This document shows, in pieces, positions 16,949 to 24,323 of a stretch of DNA of 32,161 bases. The position numbers and the translations under genes were made by a program. Position 1 is the stretch's first letter. Every line of letters begins with the position of its first letter. The stretch is from Pseudomonas oleovorans subsp. oleovorans (GTDB lineage: Bacteria; Pseudomonadota; Gammaproteobacteria; Pseudomonadales; Pseudomonadaceae), in the NCBI RefSeq assembly GCF_002197815.1, contig NZ_NIUB01000051.1:1-32161 (forward strand), written 5' to 3'. The notes under the pieces were generated by a model. It was not told where the DNA came from. It did not search any database and saw nothing but the letters and a program-made list of their open reading frames with translations.

Positions 16949-17890
16949 TCAGACCTGAGTGTAGTCGGCACTAGCGCCCATCAACACCCGACGCCCTTGC
17001 AAGCCGCCAGTATGAATGAATATCAGCCGACTGCCGCGCGCAAGTTGACCGCGCTTGCAGAAATCGCGCAGCGCCATCAGCGCCTTGCCGGTATACACAG
17101 GCTCCAGCGGCACAGCGCTGGCCTGCTCGGTTTCCAGGATGAACTGGCGCAGTGGCTCGTCGAGCCGGGCAAAACCGCCGCGCGCGGCGTCGATCAGTTG
17201 GTAGCGCCGCTCCGACGCCCCGGCCTCGTCCAGCAGCCCGGCGACCTGAGTGGCGACGCCGTGATCGCTCGGTACCGCCTGCGCGCCGAACACGCGGCGC
17301 CGAACATCACCCAGCAGCACACCGGCCAGGGTGGTGCCGGTCCCCGTAGCCAGCCACCAGGCATCGAAATCAGACCAGCCGATATCGGCCAACTGCGCTT
17401 CGGCCATCGCCACCAGACAGCTGCAGCCACTAGCGCCCTGAAGGCCCAGGCCGCCCTCGCCGATTACCTGGAAACCCGGATAGCGGGCGAGCCAGGGCGC
17501 CCAGAAGTCCGGCTGATGCCGCGCACGGTAGCCGCCGTAACCCAGCCAGTGCAGCGTCATGCCCATGCGCTGCAGATCATCGACGGTCGGGGTCTGCTGC
17601 GCTTCACCACGCAACAGACCGACGCAGGCGAAACCGAAACGCCGGCCCGCCGCCGCCAGCGCATGCAAATGATTGGAGTGCGCTCCCCCCAGGCTGATCA
17701 CCCCCTGCGCGCCGGCCGCAGCGGCCTGCTCAAGATAGGGCGCGAGCTTGAACCACTTGTTGCCGGACAGCAGGGGGTCGACAAGATCCAGGCGCAGGCA
17801 GGCGAGCTCGACGCCGGCAGCCTCGAGCCAGTCCAGTTGCAGAGGTTGTAGCGGCGCCCGCGGGCGCCAGGTGGGAATCCGTATTGGCAA
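16949..17890 (-). CDS. PLP-dependent ACC deaminase / D-cysteine desulfhydrase family enzyme
   Basis: The 313-residue protein has the fold type II signature LLSGNKWFKL, where Lys45 should bind PLP. It also has GGAHSNHLHALA for cofactor and substrate contacts, a GTGTTLAGVL phosphate loop, and the C-terminal EPVYTGKALMAL. ACC deaminase has GGIQSN where this has GGAHSN, and is longer (338 residues). A D-cysteine desulfhydrase-like or unassigned amino-acid lyase is therefore at least as likely. The start is probably TTG at 17890, two bases behind the stop of the coiled-coil gene; no ATG or GTG sits sensibly before the PLP motif. The neighbouring rhodanese fusion makes a sulfur-related role attractive but unproven. 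Confidence 0.85.
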   Translation of the reverse strand: MPIRIPTWRPRAPLQPLQLDWLEAAGVELACLRLDLVDPLLSGNKWFKLAPYLEQAAAAGAQGVISLGGAHSNHLHALAAAGRRFGFACVGLLRGEAQQTPTVDDLQRMGMTLHWLGYGGYRARHQPDFWAPWLARYPGFQVIGEGGLGLQGASGCSCLVAMAEAQLADIGWSDFDAWWLATGTGTTLAGVLLGDVRRRVFGAQAVPSDHGVATQVAGLLDEAGASERRYQLIDAARGGFARLDEPLRQFILETEQASAVPLEPVYTGKALMALRDFCKRGQLARGSRLIFIHTGGLQGRRVLMGASADYTQV

Positions 17891-17892
17891 GG

Positions 17893-19260
17893 TCAGCTGA
17901 CAGTGCGCAGACGACTACTCGCCTTGTGCCGCGCGCAGCAGTTCGAATCACCCAGGGTGAAACGGCTGGGCGTATCGACACGATCGATGGGAATGGCACA
18001 GCGCTCCCCACTGGGCAAGGATGCGTCGCAGCTGGGCTGCTGATAATGCGCCAACCAGTGCCGATACTGCTCTTCGGAAACGAAGCATTTGCCAGCGGCG
18101 TAGGCCATGGGATTGTCCTGATAGCGGGCGACATCCTGCAGGGGAATGGTCAGGTGCCCGGCGCCGGGATGGTACACCACGAACACCACGCCAAGCTTGG
18201 CCAGACGATCCAGCACCTGATCACCGCCCTGACTGGCGAATGCATCGCGCTCACGCTTGAGGCGTTCGATTTCCGCTTGCAACTGGGCATCCAGCTCGTT
18301 GCGATAGGCCAGTTCGACGTCGCGTATGGCAATCTGTTCCTTGTACTCCGCCACGGCCGCAGCGACCTTGGCGCGCATTTCACCATCGTACTGCGCCCGC
18401 AGGATATCGCCCTCGGTACGACCATGACGCTCCAGGGCACGCAGTTGTTGAGTCATTTCCTCACGGCTGCTCTGGAAACTTTCGGCCTGGGCGGCCAGTT
18501 GCGCCTTGAGGTTGGCGTTGAGCTCCTCCTGCTGGCGCAGCGCCTGATGCAGTCCATGGATCTGCGCCTGCAGATTCTTGCTCTGCTCCTCGCTGGCCAG
18601 TTTGAACTTGGCCAGCTCGTCTTCGTGCTGCTGGGTCAGGCTGGTGATGCGCAGACGCTGCTGCTGAATCAGTTGTGCGGTCTTGGCGCGGTGCTCCTGG
18701 TCCATTTTCTGCGCCAACTGCTCGGCCACTTCCTTGGCCGGATCGGGCGCATACCATTTGTCTTCGGAGGCCACCTGCAAACGCTCGGCAACCACCGCCT
18801 GAGCACTGTCGTCCTCGATCAGCAGCCCAAGCTGATTGCGCTTGACTGCATCGCGCAGCAATACCAGGTCATTCTGAGCGAGCGCCAGGCTGGGGTCCCA
18901 AAGGTGCATCTGATGCCAGGAAACCGGACACTGACTGCGACAGGCCAGACGAATCGGCCCAGCGCCAAGATCCGGACCACGGCCGGCACGCTCGGCCAGA
19001 TGTTGTAGAGGAATATTCCAGCCCTTGTCGGGGCGGCCGTCTTCGTCGAAATCCAGAAAGAAGAACACCGCAGCCCTGACCAGCAGCCGCGGATTGATCA
19101 CCACGAACACCGCACGCATCTGCTCGTCGGCGAACTCGGGCATGTTCACCACGCCGTCGAGCAAAGCCTCGAACTCAGGGAACATCATCTGTTTGCAGAT
19201 ACCGCGTTCACTGAAGAACATCACGGCTTCCACCATCTGCGGCTTGTTCTGCATGCTCAT
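17893..19260 (-). CDS. Coiled-coil protein of unknown function with C-terminal Cys cluster
   Basis: I choose the ATG at 19260 (MSMQNKPQMVEAVMFF, AGAGG upstream); the longer frame upstream has no coding character. The 455-residue product has an N-terminal globular part of about 190 residues containing VFVVINPRLLVRAAVFFFLD. A long coiled coil rich in Gln, Glu, Lys and Ala follows at about 195-355. The last 90 residues include VVFVVYHPGAGHLTIPLQDV and FVSEEQYRHWLAHY. The end carries PSCDAS, GERCAI and SNCCARHK, which could bind a metal. There is no signal peptide or membrane segment. I do not recognise a family function. It precedes the PLP enzyme gene with a two-base gap, so the two are translated from one transcript. 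Confidence 0.82.
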   Translation of the reverse strand: MSMQNKPQMVEAVMFFSERGICKQMMFPEFEALLDGVVNMPEFADEQMRAVFVVINPRLLVRAAVFFFLDFDEDGRPDKGWNIPLQHLAERAGRGPDLGAGPIRLACRSQCPVSWHQMHLWDPSLALAQNDLVLLRDAVKRNQLGLLIEDDSAQAVVAERLQVASEDKWYAPDPAKEVAEQLAQKMDQEHRAKTAQLIQQQRLRITSLTQQHEDELAKFKLASEEQSKNLQAQIHGLHQALRQQEELNANLKAQLAAQAESFQSSREEMTQQLRALERHGRTEGDILRAQYDGEMRAKVAAAVAEYKEQIAIRDVELAYRNELDAQLQAEIERLKRERDAFASQGGDQVLDRLAKLGVVFVVYHPGAGHLTIPLQDVARYQDNPMAYAAGKCFVSEEQYRHWLAHYQQPSCDASLPSGERCAIPIDRVDTPSRFTLGDSNCCARHKASSRLRTVS

Positions 19261-19600
19261 TGAGGACCCTCTGGACCAACCGGGAATACGTCGCGTGACA
19301 GCGCAGCGCAGACTCTGCACCGATATCGTCCTTGATACCTCGAGCAAGTCTAGGGGAAAACCCAACCACAGCAATGTGACTGGGTTGGCACTCACTCTGC
19401 GAGCCAGCCCAAATAGGCCACTGCTTGGCGCAAAAATGTGACCAGACCGGAAAGTACGAAAGCTGCCAGCGGTCCGGTCCGCCGGGATGAGTAACAGCCT
19501 GCCCAACACAACTCTATCGGCGGATTCTTGCTTTTCACCCCTGCCTCACAAGCGGAATCTTGCCTATTTCAGCCCGTAGCATTGGGCTCATCCGCTCTAG
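19261..19600. other. Intergenic region with leader hairpin, no gene seen
   Basis: This stretch should hold the promoter of the coiled-coil gene. CCCAACC (19361-19367) and GGGTTGG (19382-19388) can pair. On the minus strand the structure is followed by GTTTTCCCC, about 100 bases before the start codon, so it could act as a leader terminator or merely be a hairpin. Another small inverted repeat, AGCCCGTAGCATTGGGCT, lies at about 19571-19588. I find no credible coding region. Confidence 0.4.
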
Positions 19601-19629
19601 AGCTTGTCGCCGCTGAAGCGCCTCCCACG
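19601..19629. repeat. REP-like motif (reverse of GTGGGAGGCGCTTCAGCGGCGA)
   Basis: AGCTTGTCGCCGCTGAAGCG followed by CCTCCCAC is the reverse complement of the GTGGGAGGCGCTTCAGCGGC type motif that recurs in Pseudomonas intergenic DNA. A partial mate, GGGGCTTCAGCCGCGA, is at about 19767-19782. Assigned from memory of the motif family. Confidence 0.6.
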
Positions 19630-19658
19630 GTTTGCGGTGCTCCACAATTCAGCGCGTT

Positions 19659-19708
19659 GGGCGGGTGCAACCCGCCATCGCCATTCTGGCGGGTTGCACC
19701 CGCCCTAC
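19659..19708. repeat. Inverted REP pair, second GGGCGGGTGCAACCCGCC copy
   Basis: GGGCGGGTGCAACCCGCC and GGCGGGTTGCACCCGCCC are inverted, with CATTCT-type spacing between. It is the same family as the element at 11916-11970. It marks the repeat-rich decayed segment ahead of the TAXI pseudogene. Confidence 0.85.
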
Positions 19709-19809
19709 GATGTATCGGTCACCTGTGAATTGAAGAGGGGAGGCAAGCCGTGCTGGCTCAGTGTTAGGGGCTTCAGCCGCGACTGCTGTAGAGCGGTGAT
19801 CCGACAACC

Positions 19810-19825
19810 TGGCACGTCACCTGCT
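19810..19825 (+). promoter_or_regulatory. Sigma-54 (RpoN) -24/-12 promoter
   Basis: TGGCACGTCACCTGCT matches the RpoN consensus TGGCACG-N4-TTGCT at all but one position. The invariant GG (19811-19812) and GC (19823-19824) are ten bases apart. It points at the TAXI pseudogene about 200 bases downstream. Sigma-54 control with a two-component activator is common for carboxylate transport genes. No activator gene is present in the window. Confidence 0.75.
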
Positions 19826-20023
19826 CTGGCACGTACAAGCTCGCGCGCCTGTCGCGCGGCCGGACTGATAAAAAAGACAAGAGGTCAGCCATGTTCTGCT
19901 ATCACCTCACTGCCAACCCCTCATCGTTCAATCCGCTTCGCGAGTGCCTATTCCGGCGCCAGAAGACTGCCTGCACAGCACTGCCGCGTCCTTAGCTAAA
20001 AATAACAACAACGGAGAATTCCC

Positions 20024-20559
20024 ATGCACTTAGCCAAGCGCCTTGGCCTGTTCGCCGCTGCCGCGATTTTGGCCAGTAGTCCCAACGCTCACGCCAATCC
20101 AACCTCGATCAACATCCTTACCGGCGGTATCGGCAGCAGCGCCTATCAGTCGGGCACCATTCCTGGCGGCACCTACAAAGGCCAGGCCAGCGACGTGACG
20201 ACGGCGACCATCACCAACGTTCTGGTCAGCCAGACCAGCGTTTCCGACGCCGTGGCCTATCAGATGACCAAGCTGCTCTTCGAGAACCTCGACCGATTGG
20301 CCGATGCGCATCCAGCCGCCAGGGACATTAGGCTCTGCACGAAAAGTGCCTGCGCTCGGTGATGCTTCGTTAAAAACGGGTTCGGAATGCTCATTTACAG
20401 CTCGTAAACTCCGCTTCCTCACCCGTTTTTGCCTCGCCTGACCTTCGCTCGACGACTTTTCGTACAAACCCTGGGCTGGAGCGAGCCACCAGTGGTCTGC
20501 CGATTCCGCTGCACCCAGGCGCCGAGCGCTTTTACCGAGAAGTGGACGTTCTCATGTAG
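20024..20559 (+). pseudogene. TAXI-family TRAP transporter solute-binding protein, doubly disrupted
   Basis: The ATG at 20024 has GGAGA upstream and a good signal peptide (MHLAKRLGLFAAAAILASSP, cleavage near AHA-NPT). Then comes INILTGG, the start of mature TAXI binding proteins. The frame jumps at once to TIPGGTYKGQASDVTT and AYQMTKLLFENLDRLADAHP, which belong near the TAXI C-terminus. About 200 central residues, the ligand-binding lobes, are missing. After ARDI the frame is broken by the palindromic element at 20330-20472. Reading resumes with LERATSGLPIPLHPGAERFY and ends REVDVLM at TAG 20557-20559, the expected TAXI tail. The intact protein would be a periplasmic receptor of about 320 residues for a carboxylate-type substrate. 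No TRAP membrane subunit lies nearby. Confidence 0.85.
20330..20472. mobile_element. 143-bp palindromic MITE-like element inside the TAXI pseudogene
   Basis: The ends are imperfect inverted repeats: AGGCTCTGCACGAAAAGT on the left and the complement of AGGGTTTGTACGAAAAGT on the right. The inside is also palindromic, with AAAAACGGGT (from about 20373) against ACCCGTTTTT (to about 20430), and CATTTAC against GTAAA at the centre. Removing the element restores a TAXI reading frame, so it is an insertion. I see no clear target-site duplication and no coding capacity. It resembles the ends of an insertion sequence or a MITE, but I cannot name the parent. Confidence 0.75.
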
Positions 20560-20567
20560 AGCGCCGC

Positions 20568-20999
20568 TCAGCCTTTGGCTGCGGCGAGAAAAGGCGCCAG
20601 GCGCTGCGCCATCTCGGCACCGAGCGCCTGCAGCCCACTCATCGGGCGCACCATCACCTCGAACTCGACGATTAGCCCCGAATCGTCGAAACGAATCATG
20701 TCGATTCCTTTCAACTCGCGCCCACCAACCTTCGCGGAAAACTCCAGCACCACATTGAGGCCATCGGCGGTGGCCAGTTCACGGTGATAGGCGAAGTCCT
20801 CGAATACCTTGAGCACAGTATTGAGGATCATATTGACCACCTGCGCTCCCGGATACGGGGTGTGTGCCATCGGTGAGCGGAACACCGCCTGTGGGTGCAG
20901 CAACTCAGGCAAGGCGCTCAGATCCTTGGCGGCGACGAATTGGTGCCAGCGCTCGAGGCTGGCTGCAGCGGCAGGTTGCAGCAGGGCATTGAGAGACAC
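20568..20999 (-). CDS. SnoaL/NTF2-like small protein
   Basis: The start is a GTG at 20999 with an excellent AAGGAGG five to six bases upstream. The 143-residue product (SLERWHQFVAAKDLSALPEL, HPQAVFRSPMAH, IDMIRFDDSGLIVEFEVMVRP) has the cone-shaped NTF2-like pattern of SnoaL-type proteins. These include isomerases, cyclases and many unassigned members. No export signal is seen. It lies just behind fadH on the same strand, but the fadH terminator at 21035-21057 falls in the 63-base gap. Cotranscription would therefore need readthrough, unless a promoter is present. A link to acyl-CoA metabolism is only contextual. Confidence 0.85.
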   Translation of the reverse strand: MSLNALLQPAAAASLERWHQFVAAKDLSALPELLHPQAVFRSPMAHTPYPGAQVVNMILNTVLKVFEDFAYHRELATADGLNVVLEFSAKVGGRELKGIDMIRFDDSGLIVEFEVMVRPMSGLQALGAEMAQRLAPFLAAAKG

Positions 21000-21034
21000 C
21001 GGCTCCTCCTTGTTGTTTTCAGGCCAGATAGCAA

Positions 21035-21057
21035 ACGCCCCGCACTAGGCGGGGCGT
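21035..21057 (-). terminator. Terminator behind fadH
   Basis: ACGCCCCGC (21035-21043) and GCGGGGCGT (21049-21057) form a perfect 9-bp stem with a five-base loop. On the minus strand it is followed by TTTGC. It lies six bases past the fadH stop. The short T-run suggests partial termination, leaving some expression of the SnoaL-like gene. Confidence 0.75.
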
Positions 21058-21062
21058 CATCA

Positions 21063-23096
21063 TTACAGCTCAGCAGCCAGACGCGAGCCCTGGTTGATCG
21101 CCCGCTTGGCGTCGAGCTCGGCGGCGACATCCGCGCCACCAACCAGGTGCACGCGCTGGCCAGCGCTCTCCAGACCTTCCTGCAGCTCGCGCAGCGGGTC
21201 CTGGCCAGCGCAGACGATCACGGTATCGACTGGCAGCACCTGCTCCTCGCCACCAGCAATGCGGATATGCAGGCCGGCATCGTCGATCTGCACGTACTCG
21301 ACGCTGTTGAGCATCTGCACGTTCTTGTTCTTCAGGCCGGTGCGGTGAATCCAGCCGGTGGTCTTGCCCAGGCCATCGCCGACCTTGGACTTCTTGCGCT
21401 GCAGCAGGAAGACCTGACGCGCCGCCGGGTGCGGATGCGCCTTGACGCCCGCCACGCCACCACGCGCTTCAAGCGCGGTATCGATGCCCCATTCCTTCCA
21501 GAACTCGTCACGGTCGAGGCTGGTGGCCTTGCCCTGATGGGTGATGAATTCGGACACGTCGAAACCGATGCCGCCGGCACCGATCACCGCGACCTTCTGC
21601 CCGACCGGCTTGCGCTCGAGAATCGCGTCCAGGTAGCTGATCACCTTGGCATGCTCGATTCCCGGAATATCCGGCGTACGCGGGGTAATGCCGGTGGCCA
21701 GGATGATTTCGTCAAAGCCGCCCGCCACCAGGTCGTCCACCGACACACGGGTATTCAGGCGCACGTCGACGCCCGTGGTTTCCAGCTTGCGCTTGAAGTA
21801 ACGCAGGGTCTCGAAGAACTCCTCCTTGCCCGGCACGCGCTTGGCCACGTTGAACTGGCCGCCGATCTCGCTGGCCGAATCGAACAGGGTCACGCTATGG
21901 CCACGTTCGGCGGCGACGGTGGAAGCGGCCAGGCCAGCCGGGCCGGCACCGACCACGGCGATCTTCTTCACCGTGGTGGTGGGGATGTAGTTCAGCTCGG
22001 TCTCATGGCAAGCACGCGGGTTGACCAGGCAGCTGGTCAACTTGCCGCCGAAAGTGTGATCCAGACAGGCCTGGTTGCAGCCGATGCAGGTGTTGATCTC
22101 GTCCGCGCGGCCTTCGGCGGCCTTGTTGACGAAGTCCGGGTCGGCGAGGAACGGGCGCGCCATCGACACCATGTCGGCATCGCCCTCGGCCAGCACCTGC
22201 TCGGCCACTTCCGGGGTATTGATGCGGTTGGTGGTGATCAGCGGGATCGACACCTCGCCCCTGAGCTTGGCGGTGACCTTGGTGAAGGCCGCGCGCGGCA
22301 CCTTGGTGGCAATGGTAGGAATACGCGCTTCGTGCCAACCGATGCCGGTGTTGATCAGGGTAGCGCCCGCCTTTTCGATGGCCTTGGCCAGCAGCACGAT
22401 CTCGTCCCAGGTGCTGCCACCCTCGACCAGATCGAGCATCGACAGGCGATAGATGATGATGAAGTTCGGCCCCACCGCCTCGCGCACGCGGCGGACGATT
22501 TCCACCGGCAGGCGCATACGATTCTCGTAACTGCCGCCCCAGCGGTCGGTACGGTGGTTGGTGTGGGCGACCAGGAACTGGTTGATGAAATAACCTTCCG
22601 AGCCCATTACCTCGACGCCGTCATAACCGGCCTGTTGGGCCAGCGCAGCGCAATTGACGAAGTCGGCAATCTGCTTCTCGATGCCCTCCTCGTCCAGCTC
22701 ACGCGGCTTGAACGGATTGATCGGCGCCTGGATGGCGCTCGGCGCAACGGATTTGGGGCTGTAGGCATAACGCCCGGCATGCAGAATCTGCATGCAGATC
22801 TTGCCGCCGGCCTCATGCACGGCCTGGGTGACGACCTTGTGCTTCTCGGCCTCTTCCACCGTGCTCAGCTTGGCTGCGCCGGAATACACGCCGCCCTCCT
22901 CGTTCGGGCCGATGCCGCCGGTGACCATCAGGCCAACGCCGCCACGGGCACGCTCGGCGAAATAGGCCGCCATGCGCTCGAAGCCGCCCGGCTTCTCTTC
23001 CAGACCAGTGTGCATGGAGCCCATCAGCGTGCGGTTGCTCAGCGTGGTGAAGCCGAGGTCGAGCGGGGCCAGCAGGTGCGGGTAACGAGCAGTCAT
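21063..23096 (-). CDS. fadH: NADPH-dependent 2,4-dienoyl-CoA reductase
   Basis: The enzyme reduces 2,4-dienoyl-CoA intermediates during breakdown of unsaturated fatty acids. The start at 23096 has GGAGAA upstream and gives a 677-residue protein, close to E. coli FadH. The N-terminal old-yellow-enzyme barrel (about 1-335) holds the likely active-site residues Tyr169 (SEGYFINQFL) and His255 (GWHEAR). Cysteines 337, 340, 344 and 356 (CIGCNQAC, TSCLV) bind the 4Fe-4S cluster. FAD and NADPH sites follow (VVGAGPAGLAAS at about 381-392; VIGAGGIGFDVS). In P. aeruginosa the equivalent is called fadH1. The repeat-rich upstream region at 23181-23249 is the probable control region. Confidence 0.96.
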   Translation of the reverse strand: MTARYPHLLAPLDLGFTTLSNRTLMGSMHTGLEEKPGGFERMAAYFAERARGGVGLMVTGGIGPNEEGGVYSGAAKLSTVEEAEKHKVVTQAVHEAGGKICMQILHAGRYAYSPKSVAPSAIQAPINPFKPRELDEEGIEKQIADFVNCAALAQQAGYDGVEVMGSEGYFINQFLVAHTNHRTDRWGGSYENRMRLPVEIVRRVREAVGPNFIIIYRLSMLDLVEGGSTWDEIVLLAKAIEKAGATLINTGIGWHEARIPTIATKVPRAAFTKVTAKLRGEVSIPLITTNRINTPEVAEQVLAEGDADMVSMARPFLADPDFVNKAAEGRADEINTCIGCNQACLDHTFGGKLTSCLVNPRACHETELNYIPTTTVKKIAVVGAGPAGLAASTVAAERGHSVTLFDSASEIGGQFNVAKRVPGKEEFFETLRYFKRKLETTGVDVRLNTRVSVDDLVAGGFDEIILATGITPRTPDIPGIEHAKVISYLDAILERKPVGQKVAVIGAGGIGFDVSEFITHQGKATSLDRDEFWKEWGIDTALEARGGVAGVKAHPHPAARQVFLLQRKKSKVGDGLGKTTGWIHRTGLKNKNVQMLNSVEYVQIDDAGLHIRIAGGEEQVLPVDTVIVCAGQDPLRELQEGLESAGQRVHLVGGADVAAELDAKRAINQGSRLAAEL

Positions 23097-23180
23097 GGAA
23101 TTCTCCACATCGCGGTGCAGTTCACGGATTGCCGCGGTCTCATGGTCACGCGGTCGGTTATGGAGCCAGACGATAAAGAG

Positions 23181-23249
23181 GCTGCCAACCATGCTCAATG
23201 ATCAAAACTAACAAGATAATGATCAAAACTAGCAATAGAGGTTGGCAGC
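23181..23249. promoter_or_regulatory. Nested inverted and direct repeats between fadH and the divergent hydrolase-like gene
   Basis: GCTGCCAACC (23181-23190) and GGTTGGCAGC (23240-23249) are a perfect 10-bp inverted repeat. Inside lie two copies of AATGATCAAAACTARCAA starting at 23197 and 23218, a 21-bp period equal to two helical turns. This is the pattern of a cooperative operator. It does not resemble the PsrA or FadR boxes I know. The AraC regulator two genes downstream is a candidate ligand, since AraC proteins often bind direct repeats spaced by two turns. Confidence 0.65.
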
Positions 23250-23297
23250 ACGGCTCGACCGACCTAACCTGCACCGCAACCAAACCGAAAAAAACCA

Positions 23298-24323
23298 ATG
23301 CGCCTACTGATCACCCTTCTGCTCGCGCTCGCACTGCTGACCGGTCTCGGCAGCTACGCCCACTGGATCGCGCAGCGTCCCAGCAGCCACTATCTGTCCG
23401 ACCTGCGCAGCCAGGTCGCGCTCGATATCGGCGAGCCCGGCCCGCGCGGTAACCTGCTGGGCATCCAGCCTGAGCTGTTCCCAGCGGACTACCAGAGCCT
23501 CGCCCGTCTGCGCCTGAAGCTGGCCGCCTACCTGGATCACGCCCGCGAGCAGGGCATGCTCAACGAACGTACCGTCGTCGTGCTGCCCGAACATATCGGC
23601 ACCTGGCTGCTCGCCGTCGGCGAGAAGGAAGAGCTCTACCACGCCGCCGAGCGCCGTCAGGCCATGCACTGGCTGGCGGCGAGTAATCCACTGGACTTTC
23701 TCGGCGCACTGCTCAGTGCTGGAAGCGACGCGCGCCTGGACGACGCCATGTTGCGTACCAAGGCCAAGGCCATGGCGCGCGACTATCAGCAGCTGTTTGG
23801 CGATCTGGCCCGCGATTACCAGATCACCCTGGTTGCAGGCTCGATCGTTCTGCCCGAGCCTCGTATAGAACGGGGTCGCCTCGAAGTCGGTCGCGGGCCG
23901 CTGTACAACGTCAGCCTGGTATTCGATCAGGCCGGTAACCCGCTCGGCCAGCCACAACGCCACGCCTTCAGTGCAGGCGCGCTGACGACCGAAACAACCG
24001 GCGCCGTGCAAGTGTTGGAGACCCCGGCCGGCCGCCTCGGCGTGCTACTCGGCGGTGACATGCAGCAGTTGCGCCAGGCAACGACGGCTGGCGACGAAAC
24101 CATCGAGCTCTTGGCAATGCCCAGCGATCTGGACAGCCAGGCGGACGACGCCGAGTTTGGTGATCAACTGCAGACCCATGGCATTCGCGCCGGGCTGAAA
24201 GTCCATCTGCGCGGTCGATTGTGGGAGCGTAGCGGTCAGTCCCAGGCGCTCGCCTTCGATGCCGGACGCAGCGAACGAGGCGCCAGCGAGCGCGGCGCGC
24301 AACTGATCAATCTATGGCTATAA
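23298..24323 (+). CDS. Membrane-anchored nitrilase-superfamily protein, probably catalytically altered
   Basis: The 341-residue product has a hydrophobic N-terminal helix (about 3-20), probably a membrane anchor or signal. The rest has the carbon-nitrogen hydrolase pattern: VVVLPEHIGTW with the general-base Glu98, VAGSIVLP at 179-186, and LYNVSLVFDQAGN at 202-214. Where family enzymes have the nucleophile in a GVLICYD-like loop, this has GVLLGGDM, with Gly252 replacing Cys. The expected Lys before that is also not evident (QPQRHAF, Arg221). It therefore looks like a pseudoenzyme or a divergent clade. No strong ribosome site precedes the ATG. It overlaps the AraC gene by ten bases, so the two are coupled. 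Confidence 0.75.
   Translation: MRLLITLLLALALLTGLGSYAHWIAQRPSSHYLSDLRSQVALDIGEPGPRGNLLGIQPELFPADYQSLARLRLKLAAYLDHAREQGMLNERTVVVLPEHIGTWLLAVGEKEELYHAAERRQAMHWLAASNPLDFLGALLSAGSDARLDDAMLRTKAKAMARDYQQLFGDLARDYQITLVAGSIVLPEPRIERGRLEVGRGPLYNVSLVFDQAGNPLGQPQRHAFSAGALTTETTGAVQVLETPAGRLGVLLGGDMQQLRQATTAGDETIELLAMPSDLDSQADDAEFGDQLQTHGIRAGLKVHLRGRLWERSGQSQALAFDAGRSERGASERGAQLINLWL

Noticed and set aside
19891..19995. Short ORF (34 residues) between the sigma-54 promoter and the TAXI start, with AGAGG before its ATG
   Set aside because: The ribosome site is fair, but the peptide (MFCYHLTANPSSFNPLREC...) has no protein character. It may be the scar of a deleted first gene, but I cannot support it as a gene.
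20429..20758. Plus-strand frame of 109 codons over the palindromic element and SnoaL gene
   Set aside because: It starts in the inserted element and runs antisense to the SnoaL-like gene, with no motif support.
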